Below, in pieces: positions 13,900 to 23,825 of a stretch of DNA of 27,778 nucleotides. Origin of the DNA: a virus; IMG/VR virus record IMGVR_UViG_3300050821_013875, positions 1 to 27,778 of that record; one strand, given 5' to 3'. Every line of letters begins with the position of its first letter. The stretch's first letter is position 1. Below the pieces are notes generated by a model. It was given only the letters and a program-made list of their open reading frames with translations. It was not told the origin of the DNA and did not search any database. A program made the position numbers and the translations under genes.

Positions 13900-15135
13900 G
13901 TGGCGGCGGCGACCTACATCTATCGGACGCGCGGGTGGAGCGCGCCAGGGCTCGACGGCATCGCCGCCGTGTTCAACAACTCCGATCCCGCATCGTCGAT
14001 CGGAGACGTGATCGAGGTCCGGCGCGTGTATGTGCGCAACGGGGGTAAGGGATACAACGCGATCGGCGTGGGCATTGTCGGCGGCGGCAAGCTCGCGGTC
14101 ACGCGCATCACGGCTGCAGCCGGCGGCCGCCTGCTCACCGCCGCGCAGCACCGCACGGCTGACGCTGCTTTGCCTTCGCAGATCAAGGTGCGCGCGAATC
14201 CGGACACGTGCGCTCTCTCGGCCGGCGGCGACATGCGCCTCCTCATCGACTTGAACGAGAGCGGCTTCTGGGTCGGCCAGAACTACTTCCCCGTCGTGAT
14301 GCCGAACGAGGGGAGCGGGGCGCTGCGCACGGGGGCTGTTCTCCGGCACGAGGACACGACCGCAACCGTGGACTCGCTCACGCTCGCCGAGGGCGAAGGA
14401 GTCGCAGTCACGCAGCGCCTCTTCGGGACGCCCATGGTGCGCTTCGCGCAGGTCACGATCACGGACGATACGACGGGCGCCACGCACACGTTCCAAGCCG
14501 ACGTGGCGAGCGGCTTCGGGCAGGACGACGCGCTGATCAGCGTGATGAACGAGACCGGCAGCGGTACGACCATCAACGTGAGGTCGATCGCGCTCGTGCC
14601 TTTCAACAACGGTGGGATCGGAGTGAACGCCACCTTCGCGGACGTGACGCGGCGGCTCGTCAAGCTCGAGGGCTTCGTCGGCGGCTTCTCGGAGTCGCCG
14701 GTTGTCTTCCGCACTGCGCGGCCGATCGCGCCTGGCATTCAGTGCGTCCGCGGCCCGTTTCTTACGCGCGCGCCTGGCGCGACCGAGGGCGTGACGTACG
14801 ACTGGAACACGACGCAGGCCGCGTCGCAGATGACCTTGCTCGCGCAGTCGACGGCCGGGAGGATGCGACGACTCCGCTTCGTGCAAGGCTTCTCGGGGGA
14901 CGGCACGCAGAACCCGCAGCCCCCCATGTACGCCGCGGGCTGGGATCGCATGTGGGACACGGAGAGCGGACGCAGCGGGATCTTCCTCGCGCCAGGCGAG
15001 GGGCTCGCAGTTGCGAGCCTCGATGATGATTGCAACGTGACGCTCAGCTGGGATGTCTTCGACGTGGAGTTCGTGTTCACCGCCGAGCGTCCCAACAACA
15101 TGGGAGCGGGCATCGCGCGCCCGACGTTGACCTAG
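13900..15135 (+). CDS. Beta-rich virion protein
   Basis: The product is 411 aa from a GTG start. Residues 20-130 form strands with VIEVRRVYVRNGGKGYNAIG and an ADAALPSQIKVRANPDT turn. Further parts show many short strands separated by Gly, Asp and Ser, as in tail or head-surface proteins: SGFWVGQNYFPVVMPNEG, then TLAEGEGVAVTQRLFGTP, then FSGDGTQNPQPPM. No enzyme signature is visible. The end runs almost into the next gene (TAG, then ATG immediately). Likely a tail or capsid-decoration component, by context. Confidence 0.55.
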   Translation: MAAATYIYRTRGWSAPGLDGIAAVFNNSDPASSIGDVIEVRRVYVRNGGKGYNAIGVGIVGGGKLAVTRITAAAGGRLLTAAQHRTADAALPSQIKVRANPDTCALSAGGDMRLLIDLNESGFWVGQNYFPVVMPNEGSGALRTGAVLRHEDTTATVDSLTLAEGEGVAVTQRLFGTPMVRFAQVTITDDTTGATHTFQADVASGFGQDDALISVMNETGSGTTINVRSIALVPFNNGGIGVNATFADVTRRLVKLEGFVGGFSESPVVFRTARPIAPGIQCVRGPFLTRAPGATEGVTYDWNTTQAASQMTLLAQSTAGRMRRLRFVQGFSGDGTQNPQPPMYAAGWDRMWDTESGRSGIFLAPGEGLAVASLDDDCNVTLSWDVFDVEFVFTAERPNNMGAGIARPTLT

Positions 15136-15666
15136 ATGTCCATTCGCCGAGGCAAGCCCTTCACCGCGACGTTCGCCGTGCAGGACCCAGCGGCTTCGCG
15201 GCCTCTGCCGAAGACGGGCGTCACGTTCTCGACGGGGCAAGTGCAGATCTCGAAGGACGGCGGGAGCTTCGCGAACACGACCAACTTGCCTTCCGAGATC
15301 GGCTCGAGCGGCCGCTACGCGCTGACGCTCACCGATGCCGAGACCTCGGCCGACTCGGTGTACGTCACGATCGCAGCATCGGGCTACGACCCGATCGATC
15401 TGCCTCTCGCGACGAATGGCGCTCCGGTCGGCACCGTGATCACGGGCGGCGGCGGCAACTCAGCGACGAGCTTCGCGACCAGCCTCGCGGCGGGGACCGC
15501 CGACTTCTACAAGAACGCGCTGATCGTGTTCCTCACGGGCGCGCTCGCCGACAGCGCGCCGCAGAAGTGTTCCGCCTACGCCGTCACGAACGGGGTCATC
15601 ACGGTCTCTTCCGCGTTCGTCGCCACGCCTTCGGTCGGAGATCGATTCGCCGTCGTCACCTTCTAG
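15136..15666 (+). CDS. Fibre-type virion protein with two beta domains
   Basis: The product is 176 aa. The first half (GKPFTATFAVQDPAASRPL, TFSTGQVQISKDGGSFANTT, and SGRYALTLTDAETSADSVYV) is an Ig-like unit common in phage fibre and baseplate proteins. The second half (TADFYKNALIVFLTGALADS, a short loop, then TVSSAFVATPSVGDRFAVV) matches the style of a small head-and-fibre beta domain that often follows it. Start and stop are tightly packed with neighbours. The structural call is good; the exact place in the virion is not known. Confidence 0.6.
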   Translation: MSIRRGKPFTATFAVQDPAASRPLPKTGVTFSTGQVQISKDGGSFANTTNLPSEIGSSGRYALTLTDAETSADSVYVTIAASGYDPIDLPLATNGAPVGTVITGGGGNSATSFATSLAAGTADFYKNALIVFLTGALADSAPQKCSAYAVTNGVITVSSAFVATPSVGDRFAVVTF

Positions 15667-15678
15667 GATCTCTGGGCC

Positions 15679-17250
15679 ATGTCCCGGATCCTCTTCGATG
15701 CGTTCGACTCGGGCGCGTCGCTTGTCAGCGCGTCGGGCACGGCGTCGATCTCGTTCGCCGCGAGCGCGATCGGCGCAGCGCGCGCAGCTGATTCGGATCT
15801 CGCTGCGGTTTTGTTCGTTGCGAGCGCGACAGCTTCGGCGCGCGCAAGCGCAACCGCGGCGAGTTCGGCAACGTTCGGCGCGAGCGCGACCGCGTCGGCT
15901 CGCGCGAGCTCGAGCTCGAGCGTGGCGATCACGTTCGCCGCTAGCGCGTCCGCGTTGGCTCGTGCTTCGTGTTCGGCGGCGGGGAGTCTCTCGTGCGCCT
16001 CTTCGGCGGCGTCTAGCGCTCGCGCCTCTCTGGCCTGCTCGGCGTCGGGCTCGTTCGCTGGCAGCGCGGCCGCGTCGGCTCGTGCGAGCTCGAGCTCGAG
16101 CGTCTCCGCGGTGTTCGGAGCGAACGCGTCGTCGGTGGTGGCGACATCGGCCTCGTGCTCGGCATCGCTGACGGTCTCGTCCACGGCCACGGCAAGCGCT
16201 CGCGCTGGGGCTTCAGCGAGCTCGGCGGGAGCCGGGGCGGGTAGCGCCAGCGCGAGCGCGCGGGCTTCGCTGTCGGGCGCCAGCGCGGCAACGTTCGGCG
16301 CAAGCGCCGGATCGGCAACGGGCGCGGGGGCCGGGCTCGCTTCTATCGCGTTCGGCGCGAACGCCTCATCGAGTGCGCGGGCCGCGCTAGCGGCCGCCGC
16401 GGCGGTCACGGTCGGGCTCGCCGCGATGCCGAGCGCTCGAGCGTCGGCGTCGGCAGGAGGCGCGTTCGGCGACGTGTTCTGCGATGGGACGGCGCACGCA
16501 CGAGCGGCGTCGTCCGCGAGCGCATCGTGCAACATCGGCGCGGCTGCGACGGCACACGCGCGCGCTTCCGACTCGGCGTCGGCCGCAGCGGTTTTCTACG
16601 CGGCCGCGAACCGCGCGTCGTCGGCGACGGCTTCGCTCTCGGGAACGGCGGCAGCCGGCGGGTCCGCTCGAGCGGCAGCTAGCGGACGAACTGCGGCGGC
16701 TCTCGCGGTGAGCGCAGCCCCCTCTTCGAGGGCGACCGCTCTCGCGCGGTCGGGCGGCAGCTTCATCGGCGCAGCGACCGCGTTGGCTAGGGCGAGCAGC
16801 GCCGGGACGGCGCCGGTGCTCTTCGATGCTCGCGCGTCCGGCATCGCCGCGAGGGCTTCGTCGGGCACCAGCTCGATCGCTCTCGCGTCGGCCGCTAGCG
16901 CCTCTTCCCGCGCGCTTTCGCTGGCCCCGGGGTCCTTGGCCCTTACCGCGGAGGCGAGCGCGCAGGCGAGGGCGCGAGGGGGCGCCACGTGCGTCTTGCT
17001 CTTCGGCGAGCTCGCGTCCCCCCGGGCCTCGGCCGCGCTCTCGGCTTTGGCGGAGTTCGCGTGGACGGCTCAAGCTGCAGCGGTTGCATGGATCGGAGCG
17101 GTGCCGCTCGTGTCGCTCGAGCTGCTCGCGCCCGGCGCGGTCGTGCCGCTCTTGGCTCCGGTCGCGTCGGCCGAGGCGCTCGCGCCATCCGCAACGTCGC
17201 CCGTGCTCGCTCCCGTCGCATCCGTCGAGGTCGAGGAAGAGTTCGGCTAG
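15679..17250 (+). CDS. Ala/Ser-rich protein of about 20-residue repeats, probable fibre
   Basis: The product is 523 aa, very rich in Ala and Ser. Nearly the whole length is a chain of units of about 20 residues, for example ARASATAASSATFGASATAS and ARASSSSSVAITFAASASAL. The rough consensus is A-R-A-S, then a Ser/Ala/Val-rich strand, then F-x-A-x-A-S-A. Alternation of small polar and hydrophobic residues suggests short beta strands stacked in a fibre or solenoid. At the C-terminus a different two-fold repeat (LLAPGAVVPLLAPVASAEA and LAPSATSPVLAPVASVEVEE) ends the protein. The DNA shows 60-base periodicity, so unit gain and loss by recombination is likely. A tail fibre or other adhesive virion part is the best guess. 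Confidence 0.65.
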   Translation: MSRILFDAFDSGASLVSASGTASISFAASAIGAARAADSDLAAVLFVASATASARASATAASSATFGASATASARASSSSSVAITFAASASALARASCSAAGSLSCASSAASSARASLACSASGSFAGSAAASARASSSSSVSAVFGANASSVVATSASCSASLTVSSTATASARAGASASSAGAGAGSASASARASLSGASAATFGASAGSATGAGAGLASIAFGANASSSARAALAAAAAVTVGLAAMPSARASASAGGAFGDVFCDGTAHARAASSASASCNIGAAATAHARASDSASAAAVFYAAANRASSATASLSGTAAAGGSARAAASGRTAAALAVSAAPSSRATALARSGGSFIGAATALARASSAGTAPVLFDARASGIAARASSGTSSIALASAASASSRALSLAPGSLALTAEASAQARARGGATCVLLFGELASPRASAALSALAEFAWTAQAAAVAWIGAVPLVSLELLAPGAVVPLLAPVASAEALAPSATSPVLAPVASVEVEEEFG

Positions 17251-17360
17251 GATGGCCGCTGCGGGGCCGGCGGCCCTGGCCGTGGGATTCGGGCGCGCCC
17301 CCTGGGCGGTGTGGCGCGATCGGCCTCGGGGTCGAATTGTCGCCGGTCCCGTTTTTCTTC

Positions 17361-17394
17361 AAAAAAAGCGGCGCCCGAATTCTCGGGCGCCGCT
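17361..17394 (-). terminator. Rho-independent terminator of the integrase gene
   Basis: AGCGGCGCCCGA (17367-17378), loop ATTC, and TCGGGCGCCGCT (17383-17394) form a perfect 12-bp stem with a 4-base loop. On the minus strand the stem is followed by seven T (17367-17361). It sits 51 bases after the integrase stop. The plus strand lacks a T-tract after the stem, so it acts on minus-strand transcripts. Confidence 0.9.
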
Positions 17395-17444
17395 AGCACG
17401 AACCAGGCAGGCGCAGAGACGGTTCGCGACTTCGCGCGAGCACT

Positions 17445-18059
17445 CTAGCAGGGCAGCGCAGCGACGGCGCGCAGCAAGTCCTCGTCGCTGGCCTGGGCGT
17501 AGATCGTCGTCGAGATCACGCTCGCGTGCCGGGCGACGCGCTGGACGAGGCGGATGTCCTTGGTCGCGCGGTAGAGGTTCGTGAGCGCCGTGTGTCGCAG
17601 CGCGTGGAAGGTGAACCGGCGCTCGAAGCCGGCGCGCTCTTGCCAGACGCCGAAGAGGTGGCGGAGCTGCCGCGTGGAGATGCGACCGCCGCGGAGCGAG
17701 ACGAAGAGCGGCGCGTCGAAGACGAGCGACTCGCCGTCGGCCTTCTTGACCTGCAGGAGGCGCGCGAGCTTGCTTCGGAGCGAGTCGGGCAGGACGGCCT
17801 CTTGCGCGTGCGGGTCGTCGTTCGAGCGCTTGAACACGCGGAGCGCGAAGCGGCGACGCACGTTGCGGCCGTCGTGCGAGACGTCGCCCACGTTGAGCGC
17901 GGCGATCTCGTGCTCGCGCAGGCCGGTCCCGAGCGCGAACGCGAAGAGCACGTGGTCGCGGAAGCCGTCGCGACGCAGCCCGGAGACGCGCAGCAAACGA
18001 GCCTGCTCGTCGTCGGTGAGGGTCTTCGGCGCGCGGCGGATCGTGTCGACGTAGGGCAT
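17445..18059 (-). CDS. Minimal tyrosine recombinase / integrase
   Basis: The product is 204 aa. All catalytic residues of the family are visible: R48 (TGLREHE), K77 (RVFKRSN), H152-x-x-R155 (FHALRHTA), H178 (VARHASV) and Y187 (STTIYAQ). It lacks the N-terminal arm-binding and the separate core-binding domain of typical phage integrases (300-400 aa): only about 12 residues precede the catalytic fold. The ATG at 18059 is chosen because the -10 box ends at 18067 and the possible TTG at 18095 is the -35 box itself. It stands alone on the minus strand inside virion genes, with its own promoter and terminator. It may integrate the phage, resolve multimers, or invert a nearby segment; no att site is recognisable. 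Confidence 0.85.
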   Translation of the reverse strand: MPYVDTIRRAPKTLTDDEQARLLRVSGLRRDGFRDHVLFAFALGTGLREHEIAALNVGDVSHDGRNVRRRFALRVFKRSNDDPHAQEAVLPDSLRSKLARLLQVKKADGESLVFDAPLFVSLRGGRISTRQLRHLFGVWQERAGFERRFTFHALRHTALTNLYRATKDIRLVQRVARHASVISTTIYAQASDEDLLRAVAALPC

Positions 18060-18066
18060 GGTTCCC

Positions 18067-18095
18067 ATAGTAGGACGACATTGACATAGCGTCAA
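18067..18095 (-). promoter_or_regulatory. Integrase promoter with palindromic operator
   Basis: Reading the minus strand, TTGACG (18095-18090), a 17-base spacer and TACTAT (18072-18067) form a strong promoter. The palindrome TTGAC-N5-GTCAA occupies 18095-18081. The element from TCTTGACG to GTCCTAC aligns without gaps to the promoter at 2501-2528. The ATG begins 7 bases after the -10 box, so the message is probably leaderless. Confidence 0.75.
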
Positions 18096-18134
18096 GATCC
18101 GCGCTCCTCGCGTGCGCTCTCGCGCGTGCTCGTG

Positions 18135-18140
18135 TAGCCT
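18135..18140 (+). promoter_or_regulatory. TANNNT box 8 bases before the ATG
   Basis: TAGCCT at 18135-18140 is followed after 8 bases by the ATG at 18149, in a place where a new plus-strand transcript must begin, since the integrase gene faces the other way. No -35 box is visible at normal spacing. Confidence 0.35.
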
Positions 18141-18148
18141 CGACGGCG

Positions 18149-18448
18149 ATGCGCTCCGAGTTCCTGCAGCTCCCGATGCCCGCGTTTCCGGCAGGCGGCC
18201 CGGGAGCGTCGATCGATGTCTCCGGCCTCGAGCAGAAGTTCGTGCAGATCGGCGGTAGCTTCACGGCCACGGTCGCGGTCGAGGGCACGATCAACGGCGC
18301 GGACTGGGTCGCGGTCGCGAGCGTGACGGGGCCGATGCTGATCCAGGTCATTCCCGTCTTCGCTGGCCTGCGCGTCAACGTGACGGGCTACTCGAGCGGC
18401 CCCACGCCGACGGCGATGGTCTCGGGCTTCAACCGGCGGACGGAGTAG
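18149..18448 (+). CDS. Small virion protein
   Basis: The product is 99 aa with the strand pattern [20 protein letters not shown], then [20 protein letters not shown], then [20 protein letters not shown]. This is a well-known style of small phage structural proteins of about 100 aa, with a VEGTxxGxxWxxV centre and a YSSGxP end. It is the first plus-strand gene after the integrase, preceded by a possible -10 box. Function in the virion is unknown. Confidence 0.55.
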   Translation: MRSEFLQLPMPAFPAGGPGASIDVSGLEQKFVQIGGSFTATVAVEGTINGADWVAVASVTGPMLIQVIPVFAGLRVNVTGYSSGPTPTAMVSGFNRRTE

Positions 18449-18450
18449 GC

Positions 18451-19701
18451 GTGACGACCGGCGGCATCATCTACGCGGAGCCGAACCGTCAGGTCGTGTA
18501 CGGCGGCGGCGGCGGCGCTGCAGCGGCGTCGTTCCCGACGTCGTGGCACATCGCGAGCACGGGGAACGACGCAGGAGACGGAAGCGCGTCGTCGCCCCTG
18601 AAGACGTTCGCGGAGCTTGTTCGTCGAGCTCGCGCGCTGAACCAGCCGATCGTCGCAAACGGTACGATCCAGTTCGACGACGCCTCTTCCGAAGCTCTCG
18701 ACCTCGGTGCGCTGCCGCTCGATGGCGCAGCCACGTGGACGATCCAGGGCGCCCCTCCGACTGTGCTCGCGACCGGTGCTGTCTCCGCGGTGACGGCGTA
18801 CAACGCAGGCTCGGGCTCGTTCGGCGTGACGGGATCGATCACGGACAGCTCGCAGAGCTCGAGCTCGTTTTGGACGCCGTTCGTCGGCAAGCTGGTGATC
18901 CTCACGAGCGGCACGAACGCGGGAGCGTGGGCCTGGGTCGACGCGGACTTGGGCTCGAAGGCTGCGCGTCTCTCGCCGTTCTGGGATCCGAACTTCTTCT
19001 CGTGGATCACGCCGACGATCGGAGACGCCTACGAGATCGTCGACATCGTGACGCTCTCGGGGTTCATCGGCACGTTCGGTCGCGGCGACGGCGTGGTCAA
19101 CGTGAAGCAGCTCCACTTCACGGGCCTCGTCTACCACTACGGCGGACAGACGACTTTCGCTGCGTGTCGCTTCGACAACACCGCGAACTTCTTCTCGACG
19201 CTGTATCTCGATCTCTTTGGTTGCGACTTCGCGGCGGACGTCACCTTTCAATCGAAGAACGATCAGGGGTATGTCGACGCGTGCCGATTCGGCGCGCGGC
19301 TCCGCATGTTCGGCGGGACGATTCAGCTCTCCACGCACTGCCTCTTCAGCGGAGCGAGTGCGATCATCGATCACAAGGGCGGCGTGCTGATCGTCGAGGA
19401 CGACGTCGCGATGGTCGGCTTCACTTCGGTGCCGATCCGGCTCGTCAATTTCTACGGCCCCGCGTACCTCAATCTGTTGGGTCGCATCTACGGCGCGGCC
19501 GGGTCGAATCCCGCCTGGGTCGTGCAGACCGACGCGCCTGCGACGGTGGCGCTCTCCGATACTGCGAAGTGTCCCCGCCTCGCCGCGGGCTCGAGCGGCT
19601 ACGCGTCGCTTGGCGGCACGACGAAGGCTACGGTCTCGACGGTGAACACCGCGAGCGTGCTCACCGCCAACGGGGCGGGCTGGATCTATCCGGCGATCTG
19701 A
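18451..19701 (+). CDS. Probable right-handed beta-helix tailspike
   Basis: The product is 416 aa from a GTG start 2 bases after the previous stop. After a Gly-rich linker the sequence reads SWHIASTGNDAGDGSASSPL and KTFAELVRRARAL, the typical entry into phage tailspike beta-helices (a first coil with GNDxGDGSxxxPLKTxxE). The rest has irregular parallel-helix-like turns (VNVKQLHFTGLVYHYGGQTT, CRFDNTANFF, LFGCDFAADVTFQS), with Cys and Asn at repeated places. The end is a Thr/Ala/Gly-rich short domain (LGGTTKATVSTVNT). Tailspikes bind and often degrade surface polysaccharide. An enzymatic site cannot be picked out. Confidence 0.6.
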   Translation: MTTGGIIYAEPNRQVVYGGGGGAAAASFPTSWHIASTGNDAGDGSASSPLKTFAELVRRARALNQPIVANGTIQFDDASSEALDLGALPLDGAATWTIQGAPPTVLATGAVSAVTAYNAGSGSFGVTGSITDSSQSSSSFWTPFVGKLVILTSGTNAGAWAWVDADLGSKAARLSPFWDPNFFSWITPTIGDAYEIVDIVTLSGFIGTFGRGDGVVNVKQLHFTGLVYHYGGQTTFAACRFDNTANFFSTLYLDLFGCDFAADVTFQSKNDQGYVDACRFGARLRMFGGTIQLSTHCLFSGASAIIDHKGGVLIVEDDVAMVGFTSVPIRLVNFYGPAYLNLLGRIYGAAGSNPAWVVQTDAPATVALSDTAKCPRLAAGSSGYASLGGTTKATVSTVNTASVLTANGAGWIYPAI

Positions 19702-19703
19702 CG

Positions 19704-21161
19704 ATGGCGAGCGCGGCCCCCCTGGGGATCGTCAAGCGGACCGAGAGCGAGTTCGCCGAGTGGGCCGCAACCGAGCGAGGCTTCCTGCAGCTCTTCGGGC
19801 GCTACCAGGAAGAGCCGATCCGGTTCGAGGGCTATCAGCTCGCGTTCCTGATGACGCGCTCGACGTACCGCAGCGTCGAGAAGGCGCGGCAGGTCGGCTA
19901 CTCGTGGGTGTTCGCGTGCGAAGCGCTCACGCGCTGCCATCTGCGCGACACGCAGACGAGCGTGTTCGTCTCGTACAACCTCTCCGACGCGAAGGAGAAG
20001 ATCGGGTACTGCCAGCAGATGCATGAGGAGCTCCCCCTGGAGTTCCAGAAGCGCCGCGTCGTCGACTCGAAGCTCGAGATCGCGTTCGCGAGCAACTCGA
20101 GCAAGGGCAAGATCTCGCGCATCATCTCGAACCCGTCGAAGGCGCCGCGCGGCAAAAAAGGAGACATATATCTGGACGAGCTCGCGCACTGCGGCAACGA
20201 CCGCGACATCTACAAGGGCTCGACGGCGCTCATCCTGCGCTCGAGCGGGCAGCTCACGGTCTGCTCGTCGCCGCTCGGGCGCCGGGGCGTGTTCTGGGAG
20301 ATCGCGCGCCAAGAGGTGAAGCCGTACCGCGCGTTCTGGCGGCAGGCGGTGCCGTGGTGGCTCTCTTCGTTCCTCTGCAAGGACGTTCCGAAGGCGGCGA
20401 TCCTCGCGCCCTCGTTGCCGAGTGCGCAGCGCGTGGAGCGCTTCGGCACGCGGCAGATCAAGGACCAGTTCGACTCGCTGATGCTCGAGGACTTTCAGCA
20501 AGAGTTCGAGGTCTTCTACAGCGACGAGACGCTCACCTTCTTCCCGTACGAGCTGATCATCCCGTGCCAGGAAGACGAGCTCGAGCTCGCCGAGGACTTC
20601 GCGGACATCGCGAAGTCGAATCCAGGACGGCTCGTCGCCGGCTTCGACGTCGGACGTCGCCGCGACTTCTCGGTGCTCGCGATCTTCGAGGAGCTCAAGT
20701 CGGGCGTGCTGCGCTGCCGACTCTTGAAGGAGTTCGATCGCGAGACGTTCGAGCGGCAAGAAGCGCAGCTGCGCGCGGCGCTGACGATCCTTCCTCTCGC
20801 GCGCCTTAGCATCGACGCGACCGGGCTCGGGATGAACCTCGCCGAGAACCTTTCGCGCGAGTACCCGCAGGTCGTGAGCGAGGACTTCACGACGAAGACC
20901 AAGGAGACGTGGTGCAACGACTTCAAGATCTTGTTGCAGAGGAAGATGGTCGAGCTCCCCGCCGATCGTGATCTCGTCGCGCAGATCCACAGCATCAAGA
21001 AGACGGTCACCGCGGGCGGGCGCGTGATCTTCGACGCTGAGAAGGCGGCCGACACGAAGGGCCACGCCGACAAGTTCTGGGCGGTCGCGCTCGCCTGCCA
21101 GAAAGAACGCCGGCCGCCTCCGCAGAAGAGCGCTAGCGTAGGGATCAGGATTGTCGGATGA
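19704..21161 (+). CDS. Large terminase subunit (Mu gp28-like)
   Basis: The product is 485 aa and is the motor and nuclease of DNA packaging. The ATPase part has the degenerate P-loop position KARQVGYSW (60-68), as in Mu gp28-type terminases, a Walker B DIYLDELAH (154-162, acidic pair at 158-159), and a coupling motif SSPLGRRG. The nuclease domain shows the RNase H-like acids in GFDVGRRRDF (D315), LSIDATGLGMNLAE (D371) and GHADKFWAVALA (D456). This order is diagnostic. The frame is open far upstream (to 18543) inside the tailspike gene, but the ATG at 19704, 2 bases after that gene's stop, fits. Packaging and portal genes follow directly. Confidence 0.9.
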   Translation: MASAAPLGIVKRTESEFAEWAATERGFLQLFGRYQEEPIRFEGYQLAFLMTRSTYRSVEKARQVGYSWVFACEALTRCHLRDTQTSVFVSYNLSDAKEKIGYCQQMHEELPLEFQKRRVVDSKLEIAFASNSSKGKISRIISNPSKAPRGKKGDIYLDELAHCGNDRDIYKGSTALILRSSGQLTVCSSPLGRRGVFWEIARQEVKPYRAFWRQAVPWWLSSFLCKDVPKAAILAPSLPSAQRVERFGTRQIKDQFDSLMLEDFQQEFEVFYSDETLTFFPYELIIPCQEDELELAEDFADIAKSNPGRLVAGFDVGRRRDFSVLAIFEELKSGVLRCRLLKEFDRETFERQEAQLRAALTILPLARLSIDATGLGMNLAENLSREYPQVVSEDFTTKTKETWCNDFKILLQRKMVELPADRDLVAQIHSIKKTVTAGGRVIFDAEKAADTKGHADKFWAVALACQKERRPPPQKSASVGIRIVG

Positions 21162-21394
21162 GCAACGGCCGCCGCGTGCACGTTCTGGCGGCAGCTCGCG
21201 CCCCGGATCCTGTTACCGAAGAGCGACCGGTGGTGCAGCTCTCGCCAGCGAACGACGCGGACCTCGCGAGGCTCATTCGGTTCGTCGAGCGGCTCGCCGG
21301 CGCGCAGTTCTTCGGCCGATTGACCCTCAGCTTTCAGAACGGCAGGATCACGGATCTACGCACCGAGCAGTCGATGAAGATCGACGAGATCTGA
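21158..21394 (+). CDS. Small protein, DUF2292-like
   Basis: The product is 78 aa from an ATG overlapping the terminase stop. The second half (LARLIRFVERLAGAQFFGRL, then TLSFQNGRITDLRTEQSMKI) has the pattern of small proteins with a helix, two strands and a G-R-I/V turn. DUF2292-like proteins found beside portal or terminase genes look like this. No activity is known for them. Confidence 0.5.
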   Translation: MSNGRRVHVLAAARAPDPVTEERPVVQLSPANDADLARLIRFVERLAGAQFFGRLTLSFQNGRITDLRTEQSMKIDEI

Positions 21395-21400
21395 GGGCAC

Positions 21401-21627
21401 ATGCAGCAGACGTGGAAGGTTCAGCTCTTCGTGGCGCACGACAAGCCGAAGGCGATCGGCAACGCCGCCGACGCGATCGACACGTTCGGCGTGCAGGCGG
21501 ACACGAAAGACGAGGCGCGCGCCGCCGCTCGCAAGTGGCTCGAGGACCGGGGGCACAAGGTCCGGTCCGTGAACTTCACGACGGTGCGGTTCTCGCTCGT
21601 CGCGTACGTGGCGCCGAAGGCGAACTG

Positions 21628-21628
<1 letters not shown>
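21401..21628 (+). CDS. Small hypothetical protein
   Basis: The product is 75 aa. A beta-alpha unit (WKVQLFVAHDKPKAIGNA, then TKDEARAAARKWLEDRGHKV) is followed by a strand (RSVNFTTVRFSLVAYV). The segment DTKDEARAAARKWLEDRG is the type of helix seen in small phage-encoded proteins that modify or bind an ssDNA or protein partner. No family is firmly recognised. The next gene (portal) starts at its stop. Confidence 0.5.
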
Positions 21629-23528
<1,900 letters not shown>

Positions 23529-23532
<4 letters not shown>

Positions 23533-23825
23533 AGTTCGAGCTCGAGCACAAGCGCTGCTGTCCTTCGGAGCTTCGGCGCGGTGAGGCGAAGAGGATCCCG
23601 AAAAATCCGCTCCATCCCGCGTGCGGCTTCTACGTGGGATGCCCGTCGTGCGGGCGGCCGCAGACTGTGACGACGCGCGCCATCGATCCGGACCTCGGCC
23701 AGGTGTGCAGCGAGACGTCGACGCCGGCTGGCGCGCTCGTGGTGACCTTCGAGCCGGGGCACACGTGCAGCCGATGCGGCGTGCGGTTCAGCGTGCAGGC
23801 GAACGAGGTCGTGATTCACGCATGA
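23529..23825 (+). CDS. Zinc-ribbon protein between portal and head gene
   Basis: The product is 98 aa from a GTG start overlapping the portal stop. Two CxxC knuckles (CPSC at 38-41 and CSRC at 80-83), in a ribbon-like setting (CPSCGRPQ, then PGHTCSRCGVRFSV), indicate one zinc site. A basic N-terminal segment (KHR-type with RCCPSELRRGEAKRIPKN, Cys 10-11) precedes it. Zinc ribbons at this place in head clusters occur in several phages, role unknown. The stop overlaps the start of the giant head gene (ATGA). Confidence 0.55.

Noticed and set aside
17252-17584. Plus-strand frame across the integrase terminator
   Set aside because: It runs through the terminator stem and into the antisense of the integrase, and its product is Arg/Ala-rich without a motif.
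18093-18095. TTG at 18095 as start of the integrase
   Set aside because: These bases are the first half of the -35 box; the promoter would then be within the coding region. The ATG at 18059 follows the -10 box.
18081-18110. Plus-strand promoter from TTGACA at 18081
   Set aside because: It is only the other side of the palindrome; no -10 box lies 16-18 bases downstream.
18543-19703. In-frame upstream extension of the terminase
   Set aside because: It lies inside the beta-helix gene in another frame, has Arg-rich shadow composition, and the ATG at 19704 directly follows that gene's stop.
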